A DNA stretch of 23,311 nucleotides from Beroe ovata. Lineage: Eukaryota > Ctenophora > Nuda > Beroida > Beroidae. A program made the translations under genes and the position numbers. Where the stretch lies: positions 17,653 through 40,963 of the forward strand of contig CAMPET010000412.1 in assembly GCA_946803715.1 (NCBI GenBank), given 5' to 3'. The first letter of the stretch is position 1; each line of letters starts with the position of its first letter. Shown in pieces: positions 1 through 8,851 of this stretch. The notes under the pieces are model-generated. The model saw nothing but the letters and a program-made list of their open reading frames with translations. It was not told the origin of the DNA and did not search any database.

Positions 1-423
1 GTATGTCTGTTATAGTAGAACGTGCACATGTACTGAACACACCAGGGGATTCCAAACTGAGCTCTGGCAAATAATACATCAAAAACTCAGTTCTATACCA
101 TGCGTGCATAATCAATACTCGGCTCAATTCTCTAATTCTTCTTGTTCAAAACTGGGATTAGTAGTATGTCTGTTATAGTAGAACGTGCACATGTACTGAA
201 CACACCAGGGGATTCCAAACTGAGCTCTGGCAAATAATACATCAAAAACTCAGTTCTATACCATGCGTGCATAATCAATACTCGGTTCAATTCTCTAATT
301 CTTCTTGTTCAAATCAGGGATTTGTAGTATGTCTGTTATACTGTTATAGTAGAACGTGCACATGTACTGAACACACCAGGGGATTCCAAACTGAGCTCTG
401 GCAAATAATGCATCAAAACTCAG
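1..423. repeat. 163-bp tandem repeat, about 2.6 copies
   Basis: Nearly identical copies begin at 1, 164 and 327, each opening with GTATGTCTGTTATA, so the period is 163 bp. The third copy carries an 8-bp insertion (a doubled CTGTTATA) and stops near 423, only 28 bp before the stop codon of the transposase frame. The array also runs off the left edge of the window. It contains no open frame of note. It may be the subterminal part of the transposon or a local satellite. Confidence 0.9.
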
Positions 424-450
424 ATCGACGACCGATGTGACACTAACATC

Positions 451-3400
451 CTAAATTGCATGGAACATCCCATCTGCTTCACATAGTTGAAACTCCTTCA
501 ATACTTCCTTGTATACATTCTTAATATTAGGTGGTCTGAGGGTTGGTGGCATGAAGTTGTCAGACGATAACGTGTTGAAAACTGCTTTTCTAATGAAAGT
601 CGGGTTGATATTGCACTCGAAGTTCGCCGGATTTTGTCCTCTGCTCAATGACCACAAGAATGCCAGTGCTAGTGGTCCGCAATCATTGCCATTGATCTGA
701 CGCTGTGTTTTGATGTACCTGACACAGTTGGTGTTCGGTCTCAGTTGTAGAACAAACCTAGCAACATCAGAATGAAGAGCATCAATAGACCCAACCGATT
801 TCATAGAGTCGAAGACTTCAACAGTGTGAGGTTCCCTCGCGAAATTCAAAGCATTTGAAAGAGTAATCCAGTGGTTGTTATTGATGTTCACAATCTGAAT
901 GAATTTCCCATCTACAGAACTAAAAGAACCATGCTGCCAAATGTTACCCAGGAGTGTATCTTGGTAACGGAATGTTCCCCGCATATATATTCGGCACATT
1001 TGGGCATACGAGTTTATTACAACATCATCGTACCATTTGCTGGAGGAAGTCAATATTTTCTCCTGGTCAGATGTGAGCTCCAGACGTCCAGATCTGCTTC
1101 CTGCTCGCCATGGTGTCGGTGGCAAGCGCACAACAGTGGATTGATCGATTTTGATCTTAGTTTTGACTTTAAACATCTTCGGTACAGAATGTTCCTGTGT
1201 TACGAAATCATACTGGTCAACTCCAGTCTCATTCAATTCTCGTTTCAATGGTTTAACATCAGCGTCAATTTTCTTTTCTGGTTTTGTTGCATTGGCGAGA
1301 CTGAACATCAATAAACCTGATCGTCGTGAGCTTTCTACAAACTTATCCCTCTGAATTAATGATATATGGGAGTTGTGGAGCTCGTAATAACCACCCTTGT
1401 ATATTATCATGGCTATGTTCTTTCCAGCTCGCTTGATAAGCATGCCATTGAGATGGTACCGATACAGCAGCCCTGCAATACAGACATCAAAATGAGAAGC
1501 AGGCCCACTAGAGGAGTTGGATGAATTGCTTCCAAACCTGTCAGTTGTGAGGAATAGATAAGCTGGAATATCTGGTAAAGAATTACGGGCAAGATCTGAC
1601 ACAGATATCCCAATGTCGTTGCTGCTCATGGAGCCATGCTGGCACTTTGACTGGCACTTATCTACGTTTGCAAACAAGACCTTGATGATCAAATCCTCCA
1701 TTGTCACAAACTCAGACGGAAAATCTTTAAACATACTCACTCCTGCACGATGATGAACGACCGCATTATACTCTGACATACCTTGCACAAACCTCACAAA
1801 CTTCCTCAAGCGTGTATCAACTCGATCAGATTGTGCAATTTCTTGTCCTAATGGTGTGTAAGATATCAAGTAAACAAGAGAATTCATGTTGCTCAAAAGC
1901 TCATTTATCTTGGGTTCAGTACTGTTGCAGGTTAGAGTGGCAGCTGGAAAAGTAGAGGATGAAGTTCCACTCGAAGGTTCGGAGACACATCCACTAATTG
2001 TATGAAAACTCTTGTCCACTCCAACCTTAACAAGGAAGCCAAGATTATCGAGATCAGTTTTTGCTTTTGATTGTTTTTCAACTTTCTTCTTCCACTTAGA
2101 GTTTATGTCAGAGTTATTGATTGCAGTTAAATACATGACCACTTTAACAAACTGATTCCTCTCCATTCCATTTAGCGAAGATTTACTGAGGGCAGTCACA
2201 TGATTCTGTTGTTCACAAGCTTGTGTATTGACAGTTCCCTCAAGGTTGGTGTTGTCAATTCTGCGGAGGTGGTTGTCAACCTCTTTATGATTACCCTCGT
2301 GAAACCTGTCATAGTAAAGTTGTCGAGCTACCAGCCCACTGACAGGATGGACACTGTCTTTGGTGTAGCTCTCCACATCAACAGGTTTGGTGGTATGAAA
2401 TTTGAAGTTGAAAATCGCCTTCTTATCACCTGTTTTGTAGAGATCACTGTTAGGGTCTTTGAAGTCGTCCAATCTTCCATTGTAGGGCCTGAAAAATCCT
2501 GGCATGTTGTTCTCAGCATGCTTAGCCACAAGGGATGCACTATCACACATATTGAACGTCGGTGGGATGCGGAACTGCGCCATGATACTGAGAAAATCAG
2601 CGACCGATTCTGGCAAAGTCAAAAATTTGAGACCATAACACACACCATGAGGACAAAATGCTCGCATCAACCCCCCACTTTTACTAGCAATACTGCAAAA
2701 CTTCTTCCTGATCACACTGTAAAGTTCTGAAGTACTATTCATACCCGTTATCTTATGAACAATATGAGCTTTGCCACCACGTGTGTTGATTTTAAACTGG
2801 TCACAGATTTTTTTAATTTCCTTATAGGCATTTTTGCTTTTGAGCAAGCTTTCCAATCTATCAAGCGGCAATTCTATTTCTTCGGCTCTGTCACTTTTGA
2901 TATTGCCTCCAGTGTATGGTGGTACTGTTCCACAGTTTTGTGGGGTTACGAAGGCGGGAAAGTGAGAACTCAGCTTAACAGATAGTTTTTTAAGGTTTGC
3001 CCTGTAGCTCACTGCCTTTTTGTTCAAAATCCCGCGAGCAAGATCATGTATGCAACACTGACGATACATTTCTTGAAAAGAGGCATATGGTTGCACTTCA
3101 TCGCCATCATCTGAGTCGTTTTCTAGAAATTCGTCAGGGTCAACCTCGAAATTGACTTTTCTTATTGCATCGTAATCTGCCATGATGGGGAAATAACCGC
3201 ACCTATTACAACTCATCTCATATTCGGTAAGGTTTTTCAATGACAGATACGATTTCAGAGCATCCATAACTAAGTTAATGTCGTGATCTACATTATTCAA
3301 TCTATTGATAGCTTCTACTTCACCTTCGACCGTATTCCCAGATACCCAAACAGCTAATAACTTCTCCAAAAATGATATAGAGAAGAGAGAATTGTTGTTA

Positions 3401-5037
3401 AAATTGAAGTAGCCGTCACTGAAGTCCGAGTACCTGTATTCTAGAGAGCATTGATTACAAAATTTAGTACTTATTTCTACATTCTGAATCTTTTCCTTCT
3501 CTGTAAAGATAACACCCCGTTTGTTGATACGACCGAGAACCAAGGGGTTTTTACAATATACACAATGCTCTTCTGATGGCACGAATCCACATACTTGCCT
3601 TCGTTCCAAGTAATCAAACACATTAAGTGGTATTTTTTTGAATTCTAGAAGATATGTCGCTATTTTGCGAGCTCTTTCTACCTCATCCTCATCTACTGAA
3701 TTTTCGGGTCTTTCAGCTGTGAGACTACTGTCACTTTCAAGAACAATACCGACTATTTTACGATGGACACAGGAATCTCTCTTACAGTAACATTTTATAC
3801 GTTTAGTGTCACGATCGAAAACTACAAGCACACGTTCGAACTGGGAGTAGTATTTCCGTACACCAAAATCACCGAAAATCGAAAAATACAGGTGCTTACA
3901 AGAAGCAAGACCCGCTGTTTTAGTTTCCGGTAAGAATAGTTTCGCTACTGGTGCTTCATGGATTCTTGCTGATTCCACGAGTCCACTCACCTGGTCCTTG
4001 CAATTTGCAAAAGCACCACCGGATATTTTTTCTGCATCGAAAATATCAGGTCCAGCTTCAGTGACGGCGTTTTGGCACGATTTGATGTGACGACATGCGT
4101 ATGCAGGGTCGAGACTATGTGCGTTAAATCTCACCATCTCCTTACACTCACTGTTTTCACATATCATAATGCCTGCAGCACTATCAACACGCACATGCAC
4201 AGGGCTAGCCTGACCGCGTGTGTTCCTGCGTACTAAGTATATGCCTCTACGTGGATCGATCAGTAGAGCCTGCATTGAATTTTCACCAGGATTACCACGA
4301 TTCATTTCGAGCTTAATTTGCGATGTTCTGAATCTTCCTTTTGTCTGATCATTACTTTTCTCAAAACATTTATTCACATGATTCAAGACGCGTTCTTTAC
4401 TTTTGTGTACTAAATTATTGCACACGCCACAGTGATAATGCAGGTGTTTTTTTCCGCCGAGACAGTCATTCCTACATCTGATACAGTTATCATTAACGCC
4501 ATTATCAAATGTCCGTCGTGTTTTCTGATTATCAGAACCCCTCTTTCTCTTAGAACCGGGATGACTCACAAAGTCCGAGTCTTCAGTTCCGATTAGTGTA
4601 TCTAACCTATCATTGCAGTGATCGATCTCATTAATAGCTTGGCTAGTGCTCAAGTTACATGACGCAGAATTTTCTTCCCTGATGTCATGGTCGCTAGGTG
4701 AACTTTTCTGGACATATAAGATATTCTTCTCAAGCCGGGAAAGTAAAACATTAGCTTCAGCAATTGCGTTATCCAGAGCTTGAAGCCCGCAACTTTTCCC
4801 GTCCTCTACAATACTGGACGCACACTTGTCCTCACTTTTCATGTCCTCCGCGACACTGAACACACACTTGTCCTCACTTTTCCTCACACTGGACACACAT
4901 TTGTCCTCACTTTTCCAGTCCTCCACAACATTGGACACACACTTGTCCACACTTTTCCTGTCCTCCGCAACACTGGACACACACTTGTCCTCACTTTTCC
5001 TCACACTGGACAAACACTTGTCCTCACTTTTCCTGTC
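451..5037 (-). CDS. KDZ-superfamily transposase with C-terminal Ulp1/SENP-like cysteine protease
   Basis: One uninterrupted frame of more than 1,500 codons. Reading along the minus strand: a minisatellite-encoded N-terminus (5037-4800); a Cys/His zinc-binding segment beginning CIRCRNDC (about 4485-4365); a SWIM-like CYCKRDSCVH (about 3797-3764); a SAP-like helix pair (about 2850-2745). The KDZ-type core follows: CPHGVC near 2650, NMCDSASLVAKH near 2540, FHEGNHKEVDNH near 2290 and CEQQNH near 2210. These resemble the family's D..C...H, FH..H and Eq.n blocks; I did not assign the first catalytic Asp. The last part is a Ulp1 fold with His in NNHWITL (near 870), Asp in VFDSM (near 805) and Gln/Cys in the QINGNDCG stretch (near 690). 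The start is uncertain. A phase-0 acceptor, TTTTGCAG, precedes 5037, so an upstream exon may exist. The first ATG inside the frame below the (TG)n tract is at 4842 and would give 1,463 aa. The lack of stops suggests a young or still functional element. Confidence 0.8.
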   Translation of the reverse strand, partial: DRKSEDKCLSSVRKSEDKCVSSVAEDRKSVDKCVSNVVEDWKSEDKCVSSVRKSEDKCVFSVAEDMKSEDKCASSIVEDGKSCGLQALDNAIAEANVLLSRLEKNILYVQKSSPSDHDIREENSASCNLSTSQAINEIDHCNDRLDTLIGTEDSDFVSHPGSKRKRGSDNQKTRRTFDNGVNDNCIRCRNDCLGGKKHLHYHCGVCNNLVHKSKERVLNHVNKCFEKSNDQTKGRFRTSQIKLEMNRGNPGENSMQALLIDPRRGIYLVRRNTRGQASPVHVRVDSAAGIMICENSECKEMVRFNAHSLDPAYACRHIKSCQNAVTEAGPDIFDAEKISGGAFANCKDQVSGLVESARIHEAPVAKLFLPETKTAGLASCKHLYFSIFGDFGVRKYYSQFERVLVVFDRDTKRIKCYCKRDSCVHRKIVGIVLESDSSLTAERPENSVDEDEVERARKIATYLLEFKKIPLNVFDYLERRQVCGFVPSEEHCVYCKNPLVLGRINKRGVIFTEKEKIQNVEISTKFCNQCSLEYRYSDFSDGYFNFNNNSLFSISFLEKLLAVWVSGNTVEGEVEAINRLNNVDHDINLVMDALKSYLSLKNLTEYEMSCNRCGYFPIMADYDAIRKVNFEVDPDEFLENDSDDGDEVQPYASFQEMYRQCCIHDLARGILNKKAVSYRANLKKLSVKLSSHFPAFVTPQNCGTVPPYTGGNIKSDRAEEIELPLDRLESLLKSKNAYKEIKKICDQFKINTRGGKAHIVHKITGMNSTSELYSVIRKKFCSIASKSGGLMRAFCPHGVCYGLKFLTLPESVADFLSIMAQFRIPPTFNMCDSASLVAKHAENNMPGFFRPYNGRLDDFKDPNSDLYKTGDKKAIFNFKFHTTKPVDVESYTKDSVHPVSGLVARQLYYDRFHEGNHKEVDNHLRRIDNTNLEGTVNTQACEQQNHVTALSKSSLNGMERNQFVKVVMYLTAINNSDINSKWKKKVEKQSKAKTDLDNLGFLVKVGVDKSFHTISGCVSEPSSGTSSSTFPAATLTCNSTEPKINELLSNMNSLVYLISYTPLGQEIAQSDRVDTRLRKFVRFVQGMSEYNAVVHHRAGVSMFKDFPSEFVTMEDLIIKVLFANVDKCQSKCQHGSMSSNDIGISVSDLARNSLPDIPAYLFLTTDRFGSNSSNSSSGPASHFDVCIAGLLYRYHLNGMLIKRAGKNIAMIIYKGGYYELHNSHISLIQRDKFVESSRRSGLLMFSLANATKPEKKIDADVKPLKRELNETGVDQYDFVTQEHSVPKMFKVKTKIKIDQSTVVRLPPTPWRAGSRSGRLELTSDQEKILTSSSKWYDDVVINSYAQMCRIYMRGTFRYQDTLLGNIWQHGSFSSVDGKFIQIVNINNNHWITLSNALNFAREPHTVEVFDSMKSVGSIDALHSDVARFVLQLRPNTNCVRYIKTQRQINGNDCGPLALAFLWSLSRGQNPANFECNINPTFIRKAVFNTLSSDNFMPPTLRPPNIKNVYKEVLKEFQLCEADGMFHAI
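4800..5037 (-). repeat. Coding minisatellite (KSEDKC repeat) in the transposase N-terminus
   Basis: Six units of 33 or 42 bp encode KSEDKC(V/L)SSVR (11 aa) and KSEDKCVSSVAED(R/W/M/G) (14 aa) in the order 11-14-14-11-14-14, a higher-order repeat of 39 residues. Unit lengths are multiples of three, so the frame survives. Each unit keeps a Lys-Cys pair and acidic residues. Confidence 0.9.
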
Positions 5038-5046
5038 CTGCAAAAC

Positions 5047-5105
5047 ANGTGTGTGTGTGTGTGTGTGTATTTGTGCGTGTCTGTACTGTGTATGTTTGTG
5101 TGTGT
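5047..5105. repeat. (TG)n microsatellite with an N at its edge
   Basis: A TG/GT-rich tract directly precedes (in minus-strand sense) the TTTTGCAG acceptor-like site. One N at 5048 marks an unresolved base or gap. The tract could be read as His-Thr codons on the minus strand, but it looks intronic. Confidence 0.9.
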
Positions 5106-5598
5106 TGGTAATTCTTGTCTTTATCATCAAATCATACAGCAATGTACAAACAAACACCACGAACGTTGGAACACTGACTATCAGAGTATCTGCAAGACCT
5201 CATTAGGTAGTGTAGGTATGCCAATTGCCACATCAATGACATTTCGTTTGAGGTTTCGCGAAAGATCTGCGTGATGGGCACTGGAATTAATTGAATCTGA
5301 AGAATTTTGATAATGAATTTTCGCTGTTTATTGTAGGGTGAGTAATTTTAGTCACTCCTATCTTCAACTAGGGCCCATATAAGGTGCACACTGCACAATA
5401 TTTTGTGGTGATTGAAATTACGTAATGACTGGGAATGACTTATGAATGCAAGTTCACGATCTTAGCTTATCAGGGACAACTCATAGGTATTCTAAGTGAC
5501 CAGTTCATCGTCATCGTCAATATTATCAAAGTCCTGGAAATATCTGAAACTACCATTCCTCCTCAACTCTATCCCTTGTTCTCTCTGTGCGTCCCCAG
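5106..5598. other. Non-coding interval upstream of both the transposase and the orphan exon
   Basis: No convincing gene. An open frame overlaps 5496-5598, but it has no ATG start there and probably runs through intron. The tract from about 5560 to 5598 is strongly pyrimidine-rich and ends in CCCCAG, a good splice acceptor for the exon that follows. Confidence 0.6.
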
Positions 5599-5908
5599 TA
5601 GTCGGAGTGGTGATTCCCCACTCTGACAACATCGCTGATTACCTGACCCCCCTCTCTCCAGGGAGCAGCGGATCGGAAGAAGACCCCTCGAAATCCCCTA
5701 CTCTCGGCGGGGAGCGATACCTCCGTGACGACGATACCTTCTTCAAGGGGAAACTGAAAGCGTCCCCCAAGCGAACTGTGCGGCGACCCATAGCGGCACT
5801 CAATATACACGCTGTCAGTTCCTCTGAAGAGGAGAGTGAGGATGAGGATTTGCCGCCAGTGAACAATGCTATATTCGACATTCCATCCCGCCCTAAAACA
5901 CTTACCAG
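5599..5908 (+). CDS. Orphan internal exon: acidic, Ser/Pro-rich nuclear-type peptide
   Basis: The segment is flanked by a strong acceptor (polypyrimidine tract plus CCCCAG, ending 5598) and a donor ACCAG|GTAACA after 5908. It encodes about 103 residues with several SP/SPK proline-directed sites (LSPGS, SKSPT, ASPKR), a basic KRTVRRP patch and an acidic SSSEEESEDEDLPP run, which is typical of a nuclear phosphoprotein. If the donor is not used, translation ends at once (AGG TAA, stop 5910-5912). I do not recognise the protein and found no partner exons in the window. Neighbouring genes lie on the other strand, so this may be a displaced or residual exon, or part of a gene whose other exons were lost or lie outside. 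The peptide looks too biased to be chance. Confidence 0.5.
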
Positions 5909-5970
5909 GTAACAACCCGCTCTAAAACACTTACCAGGTAACAACCCGCTCTAAAACACTTACCAGGTAN
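5893..5970. repeat. 29-bp minisatellite repeating the splice-donor region, 2.7 copies
   Basis: Units start at 5893, 5922 and 5951 and each contains CTTACCAGGTAACA. On the plus strand this is the donor of the orphan exon (CCAG|GTAACA). On the minus strand it reads CTG|GTAAGTG, an even better donor. The third copy ends in an N at 5970, where a copy of the dioxygenase gene start begins. Confidence 0.9.
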
Positions 5971-5971
5971 C

Positions 5972-6042
5972 AGGGCTAGAGGAGCGAGAAGTAGGACGAG
6001 TGTAGCCGCTGAGCGGAGCATCATATTCCCTGAGTAAGAGTT
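5972..6042 (-). pseudogene. 70-bp duplicate of the dioxygenase gene's signal-peptide start
   Basis: This segment is almost identical to 7068-7137, with a few substitutions. On the minus strand it still encodes MMLRSAATLVLLLAPLAL. It includes the CTCTTACTCAG acceptor-like sequence just before the ATG. The match stops where the 29-bp minisatellite starts, and the rest of the gene is absent, so it is a truncated local copy. It now sits just upstream (minus sense) of three CTG|GTAAGTG donor sequences. Confidence 0.8.
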
Positions 6043-6544
6043 GGTATGGAATCAAAATTGATCTCATGAGCAATACAAAGGGCAATACCTGAAACTGTGA
6101 TGGTTTTATCTGAAAGTGAAAGGAAGTCATGCCAAATTTATATTTTGCCAAACAGAACGAGTTTCATCTGATTTTTCGGATACGGTTGGAATTAAACCTT
6201 AGAAGACTCACGCGATTTCTCAACAAGGTTCAAGCCGCTTGTTAATAAACGGTCAGATAAGGTGGTATTGAATAGCCATCCAGTAAAATTTGCTTTCAAG
6301 GCCTGGTAACTGATAAGTTAGGCTTCATGTTACTCATTTCAATTTTCAATCATACCAGTTGGATATGGCAACAGAATCATATTATCAACAATGAAGAAAT
6401 TTACAGTTCAGTGAATAACTGAATAAGACATTTCAAAATAATCGAACCTTATAAAACATCAAGCTTAATAAAATATCAAGTTGAATACACAAGCAATTTT
6501 TGAAGTTATTTTTCAAAGCATTTTGGCACTTTGCCGACACGTTT
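6043..6544. other. AT-rich intergenic spacer
   Basis: Apart from the fading edge of the duplicated segment, I see no gene, RNA or clear repeat. It presumably holds the 3' UTR of the dioxygenase-like gene, though no AATAAA is visible on the minus strand. Confidence 0.5.
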
Positions 6545-7120
6545 TCAATAGTGGTCTGGTTTGCACCCAGGATAGTTACAGCTGAAGACGGAAGCATCAA
6601 TGGGCCACTTCACTCCTGCATAGGTATTCCACTTGGTGTGATCATTAGTTTCACATCCACTGTTAGGATGGATGAAGACATCCAGCTCTCCTCTGTGCTG
6701 TAGCATCCACATGGATGTTTCTTGTAGGAGCTCAGGAGGGATGAAGAATGAGAACTGAGCCTGGAGGAAGGGACCACCAGCTCTAAATTCCACCCCGAAG
6801 TAGCACATTTCTTGTCCAGGGGCAGGGTCACCAGGGAGGATTGTGCACTTTTTATCCTCACTTGTCAAGTTAAACCGCTCCATAAACTTATCCCTCAATT
6901 CCATGGCAATTCTTGTTTTCTCTTCATTAGTTGACCAGAATATCACATGAATGTGGTACGAGTAGATCTGAGGAATGGGGTCGTCACAGGACTCATGCTC
7001 GCCTAGCAGTCCGCGTAGTTTTAGGGCGGGGCTCATCACATTCCAGTCGTGGATGTGGTAGTGAGACAGGGCCAGAGGAGCCAGAAGTAGGACGAGTGTA
7101 GCCGCTGAGCGTAGCATCAT
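6545..7120 (-). CDS. Secreted DOPA 4,5-dioxygenase-family protein
   Basis: 191 residues from an ATG-ATG start. Residues 1-19 form a clear signal peptide (MMLRSAATLVLLLAPLALS), so the product should be secreted or lumenal. The rest fits the DOPA-dioxygenase family: YHIHVIF at 55-61, FIHPNSG at 149-155 and NDHTKW at 159-164 match the family's YH.H...F, HP.(T/S)G and DH blocks, which hold the likely metal-binding histidines. Cytosolic fungal members open DOPA to betalamic or muscaflavin precursors; the substrate here is unknown. Six cysteines (45, 92, 106, 156, 181, 186) fit disulfides in a secreted protein. CTCTTACTCAG lies 8 bp before the first ATG and could be the acceptor of a 5' UTR intron. 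The coding part has no intron. Confidence 0.85.
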   Translation of the reverse strand: MMLRSAATLVLLLAPLALSHYHIHDWNVMSPALKLRGLLGEHESCDDPIPQIYSYHIHVIFWSTNEEKTRIAMELRDKFMERFNLTSEDKKCTILPGDPAPGQEMCYFGVEFRAGGPFLQAQFSFFIPPELLQETSMWMLQHRGELDVFIHPNSGCETNDHTKWNTYAGVKWPIDASVFSCNYPGCKPDHY

Positions 7121-7137
7121 ATTCCCTGAGTAAGAGT

Positions 7138-7527
7138 GGGCAAGGATTAAGGAATAAATAGTGATCTCAACAAAAAACAGCGATCGACGTAAATATTATC
7201 CTGGTAGTGGTTGGATGATCTACAAGTACAATCGACAACAGACAAGTACAATCGAAATCGACATACTCAAAGTTCAACTGAATTGTTTACTTTATGATTG
7301 TAAAAATGCAATAACTATAAGAAAAAGAAAATCATTATCATAATCAAGCTAACGTTAACAGTTCTAGTTAAGGACTAGAAGTATGAGGACTAAAACTAGA
7401 AGGATTTCTAGAAGTAGAAGTAGATATCGTGCGGGCGTGATACACCACACAACCGTTTGTAATTGTAAGGATAAGCTTTTGTACGTCATCTAAATCAGAT
7501 TATCTTTTCACTGCTGATACGTGAGGG
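7138..7527. other. Intergenic spacer, AT-rich, with CTAGAAG-type short repeats
   Basis: From about 7366 to 7425 variants of ACTAGAAG recur (GGACTAGAAGT, AACTAGAAGG, TTCTAGAAGT, AGTAGAAG). No gene is visible. The stretch separates two minus-strand genes and would hold the promoter of the dioxygenase-like gene. Confidence 0.5.
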
Positions 7528-8463
7528 TCAAACGAACACTGTCTCTTGCTCCTCTTCACTCTCCATGTGAACTTCGAACAGTACCGAATACATACCTTTA
7601 TAGTGTGAGCTGACTGACACTCCGTCAAGATGATATGGTATTTGGAGTAAACTATCATCGATCATAGCACTATTCACACTCTCTTTCTCCTCATCTGAAT
7701 CAGGAAGAACATACTCATCTAACTCATCTCTCATTTCCTCCAAATTTTTCACCCCCCGACAAACTGGTGAACTACTACTAGTGGCAACATTGACAGCACG
7801 GGGAACCGACCTGATGTTGTTTCTGGTGTTCACTCGCTGTCTCCTCAGCTCACTTATCAGCTGACCCCGCCGCTGCAGCTCTTCTTCTGACAAAAACCCA
7901 CTATACAACAACGGGGATGGAATGTCGTTATGTTCGAGTGGATTTAAGAGTGCCCATGTTGGAAAATTGCACAAAGACTTAGCTACGATGCAGGTTTTCA
8001 ATTGTAGCTTGACTCGGCAAATATTAGACTCTCTAGCCAGGACCTCACGCCTAGGCCACGGTGTTCTGAAAATGCGGCAGTACAGATAAAGGATGGAGGA
8101 TATCATACCGCGTGGATCATGGCTAGAGTAGTCAACGATATTATGGACGCATAACGTACACTTGCCGGGATAATAATGATTGAATATGGCTTTACTATCA
8201 TCTACGGTGGGGTGTGATATGGAAGAAGAAAGGCCACAGACAATAGATGTTGAATCAACTGGACCTATGTTATCACATACAACCCAACCTTCTTCCCGTT
8301 CAATGAGGACAATGTTCCAAGATTCTGCTCCGGTGTTATTGAGAGAATGATATTCATAGAAATTGGCCGGTTTATCTCCTCGGTGATGGACGAATACATG
8401 AAGTTTCACTGGTGATAACTTCTGGAGGAGAGAAACCGCCGTGAGAAAATCTGTTAGCTCCAT
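7528..8463 (-). CDS. Unrecognised 311-aa protein, possibly a decayed Ulp1/adenain-type protease fold
   Basis: A single-exon frame with a true ATG in good context (A at -3). The N-terminal half is ordered: KLHVFVHHRG, WNIVLIEREEGWVVCDNIGP and, further on, SSHDPRGMISSILYLYCR. Order and spacing recall Ulp1/adenovirus-type cysteine proteases (HW..L...W.V.DS then S..CG.....FLY). However, His is replaced by Asn and the Cys before Gly by Arg, so catalysis would be lost. The C-terminal third is low-complexity and charged: EEELQRRGQLISELRRQR, then DELDEYVLPDSDEEKE and ESEEEQE near the end. Such proteins are often coded by transposons or derived from them, but no element ends are visible. The fold suggestion is inference from motif spacing only. 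Confidence 0.6.
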   Translation of the reverse strand: MELTDFLTAVSLLQKLSPVKLHVFVHHRGDKPANFYEYHSLNNTGAESWNIVLIEREEGWVVCDNIGPVDSTSIVCGLSSSISHPTVDDSKAIFNHYYPGKCTLCVHNIVDYSSHDPRGMISSILYLYCRIFRTPWPRREVLARESNICRVKLQLKTCIVAKSLCNFPTWALLNPLEHNDIPSPLLYSGFLSEEELQRRGQLISELRRQRVNTRNNIRSVPRAVNVATSSSSPVCRGVKNLEEMRDELDEYVLPDSDEEKESVNSAMIDDSLLQIPYHLDGVSVSSHYKGMYSVLFEVHMESEEEQETVFV

Positions 8464-8851
8464 TTACCATTACAGGAAGAAGATTGGGTTAAATATAGCA
8501 CTTAGTGATGTCACGCGAGGCTAATTAAATCACGACGCAACCATGCAGCACAACGATCAAAGGGGACGAGAATGTTCCATGTCACCCAATTATCACGGTC
8601 CACTCACGCGTTATACAGGCATTTCCCTCCAATTTACGACGCACACGAGTTCCTTAGAGTAATTTTCGGAATTCATGTGCGCGCGTGCGCACTTTTTGTG
8701 GCAAGTTTGTTCCATTTTCGGGGAAAGATCATATGGTCCTCCGTCTCCTTCAAGAAGACCCTTTGTATTTTGCGCAAGCCGTGCGTAAAAAGTACACAGA
8801 GTAGGCATAATTGAGCCGCGGCGCGTAATGCGCGTAACCTGCTAAATTTCC
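8464..8851. other. Upstream region of the 311-aa gene
   Basis: Non-coding. CG-containing clusters such as GTGCGCGCGTGCGC (from about 8676) and GCGCGTAATGCGCGTAACC (from 8821) stand out against the AT-rich surroundings. I see no TATA box at a sensible distance on the minus strand. Confidence 0.4.

Noticed and set aside
2200-2730. 176-codon open frame on the plus strand
   Set aside because: It lies wholly opposite the transposase core and shows no domain; an antisense shadow.
5108-5160. Extended transposase N-terminus through the CA repeat
   Set aside because: The frame opens with GTG rather than ATG and crosses a microsatellite and an N; a splice acceptor at 5038-5039 is a better explanation.
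7400-7420. TTCTAGAA as a heat-shock element upstream of the dioxygenase gene
   Set aside because: Only two pentamers have correct spacing; the neighbouring GAA blocks are out of register and belong to a short repeat.
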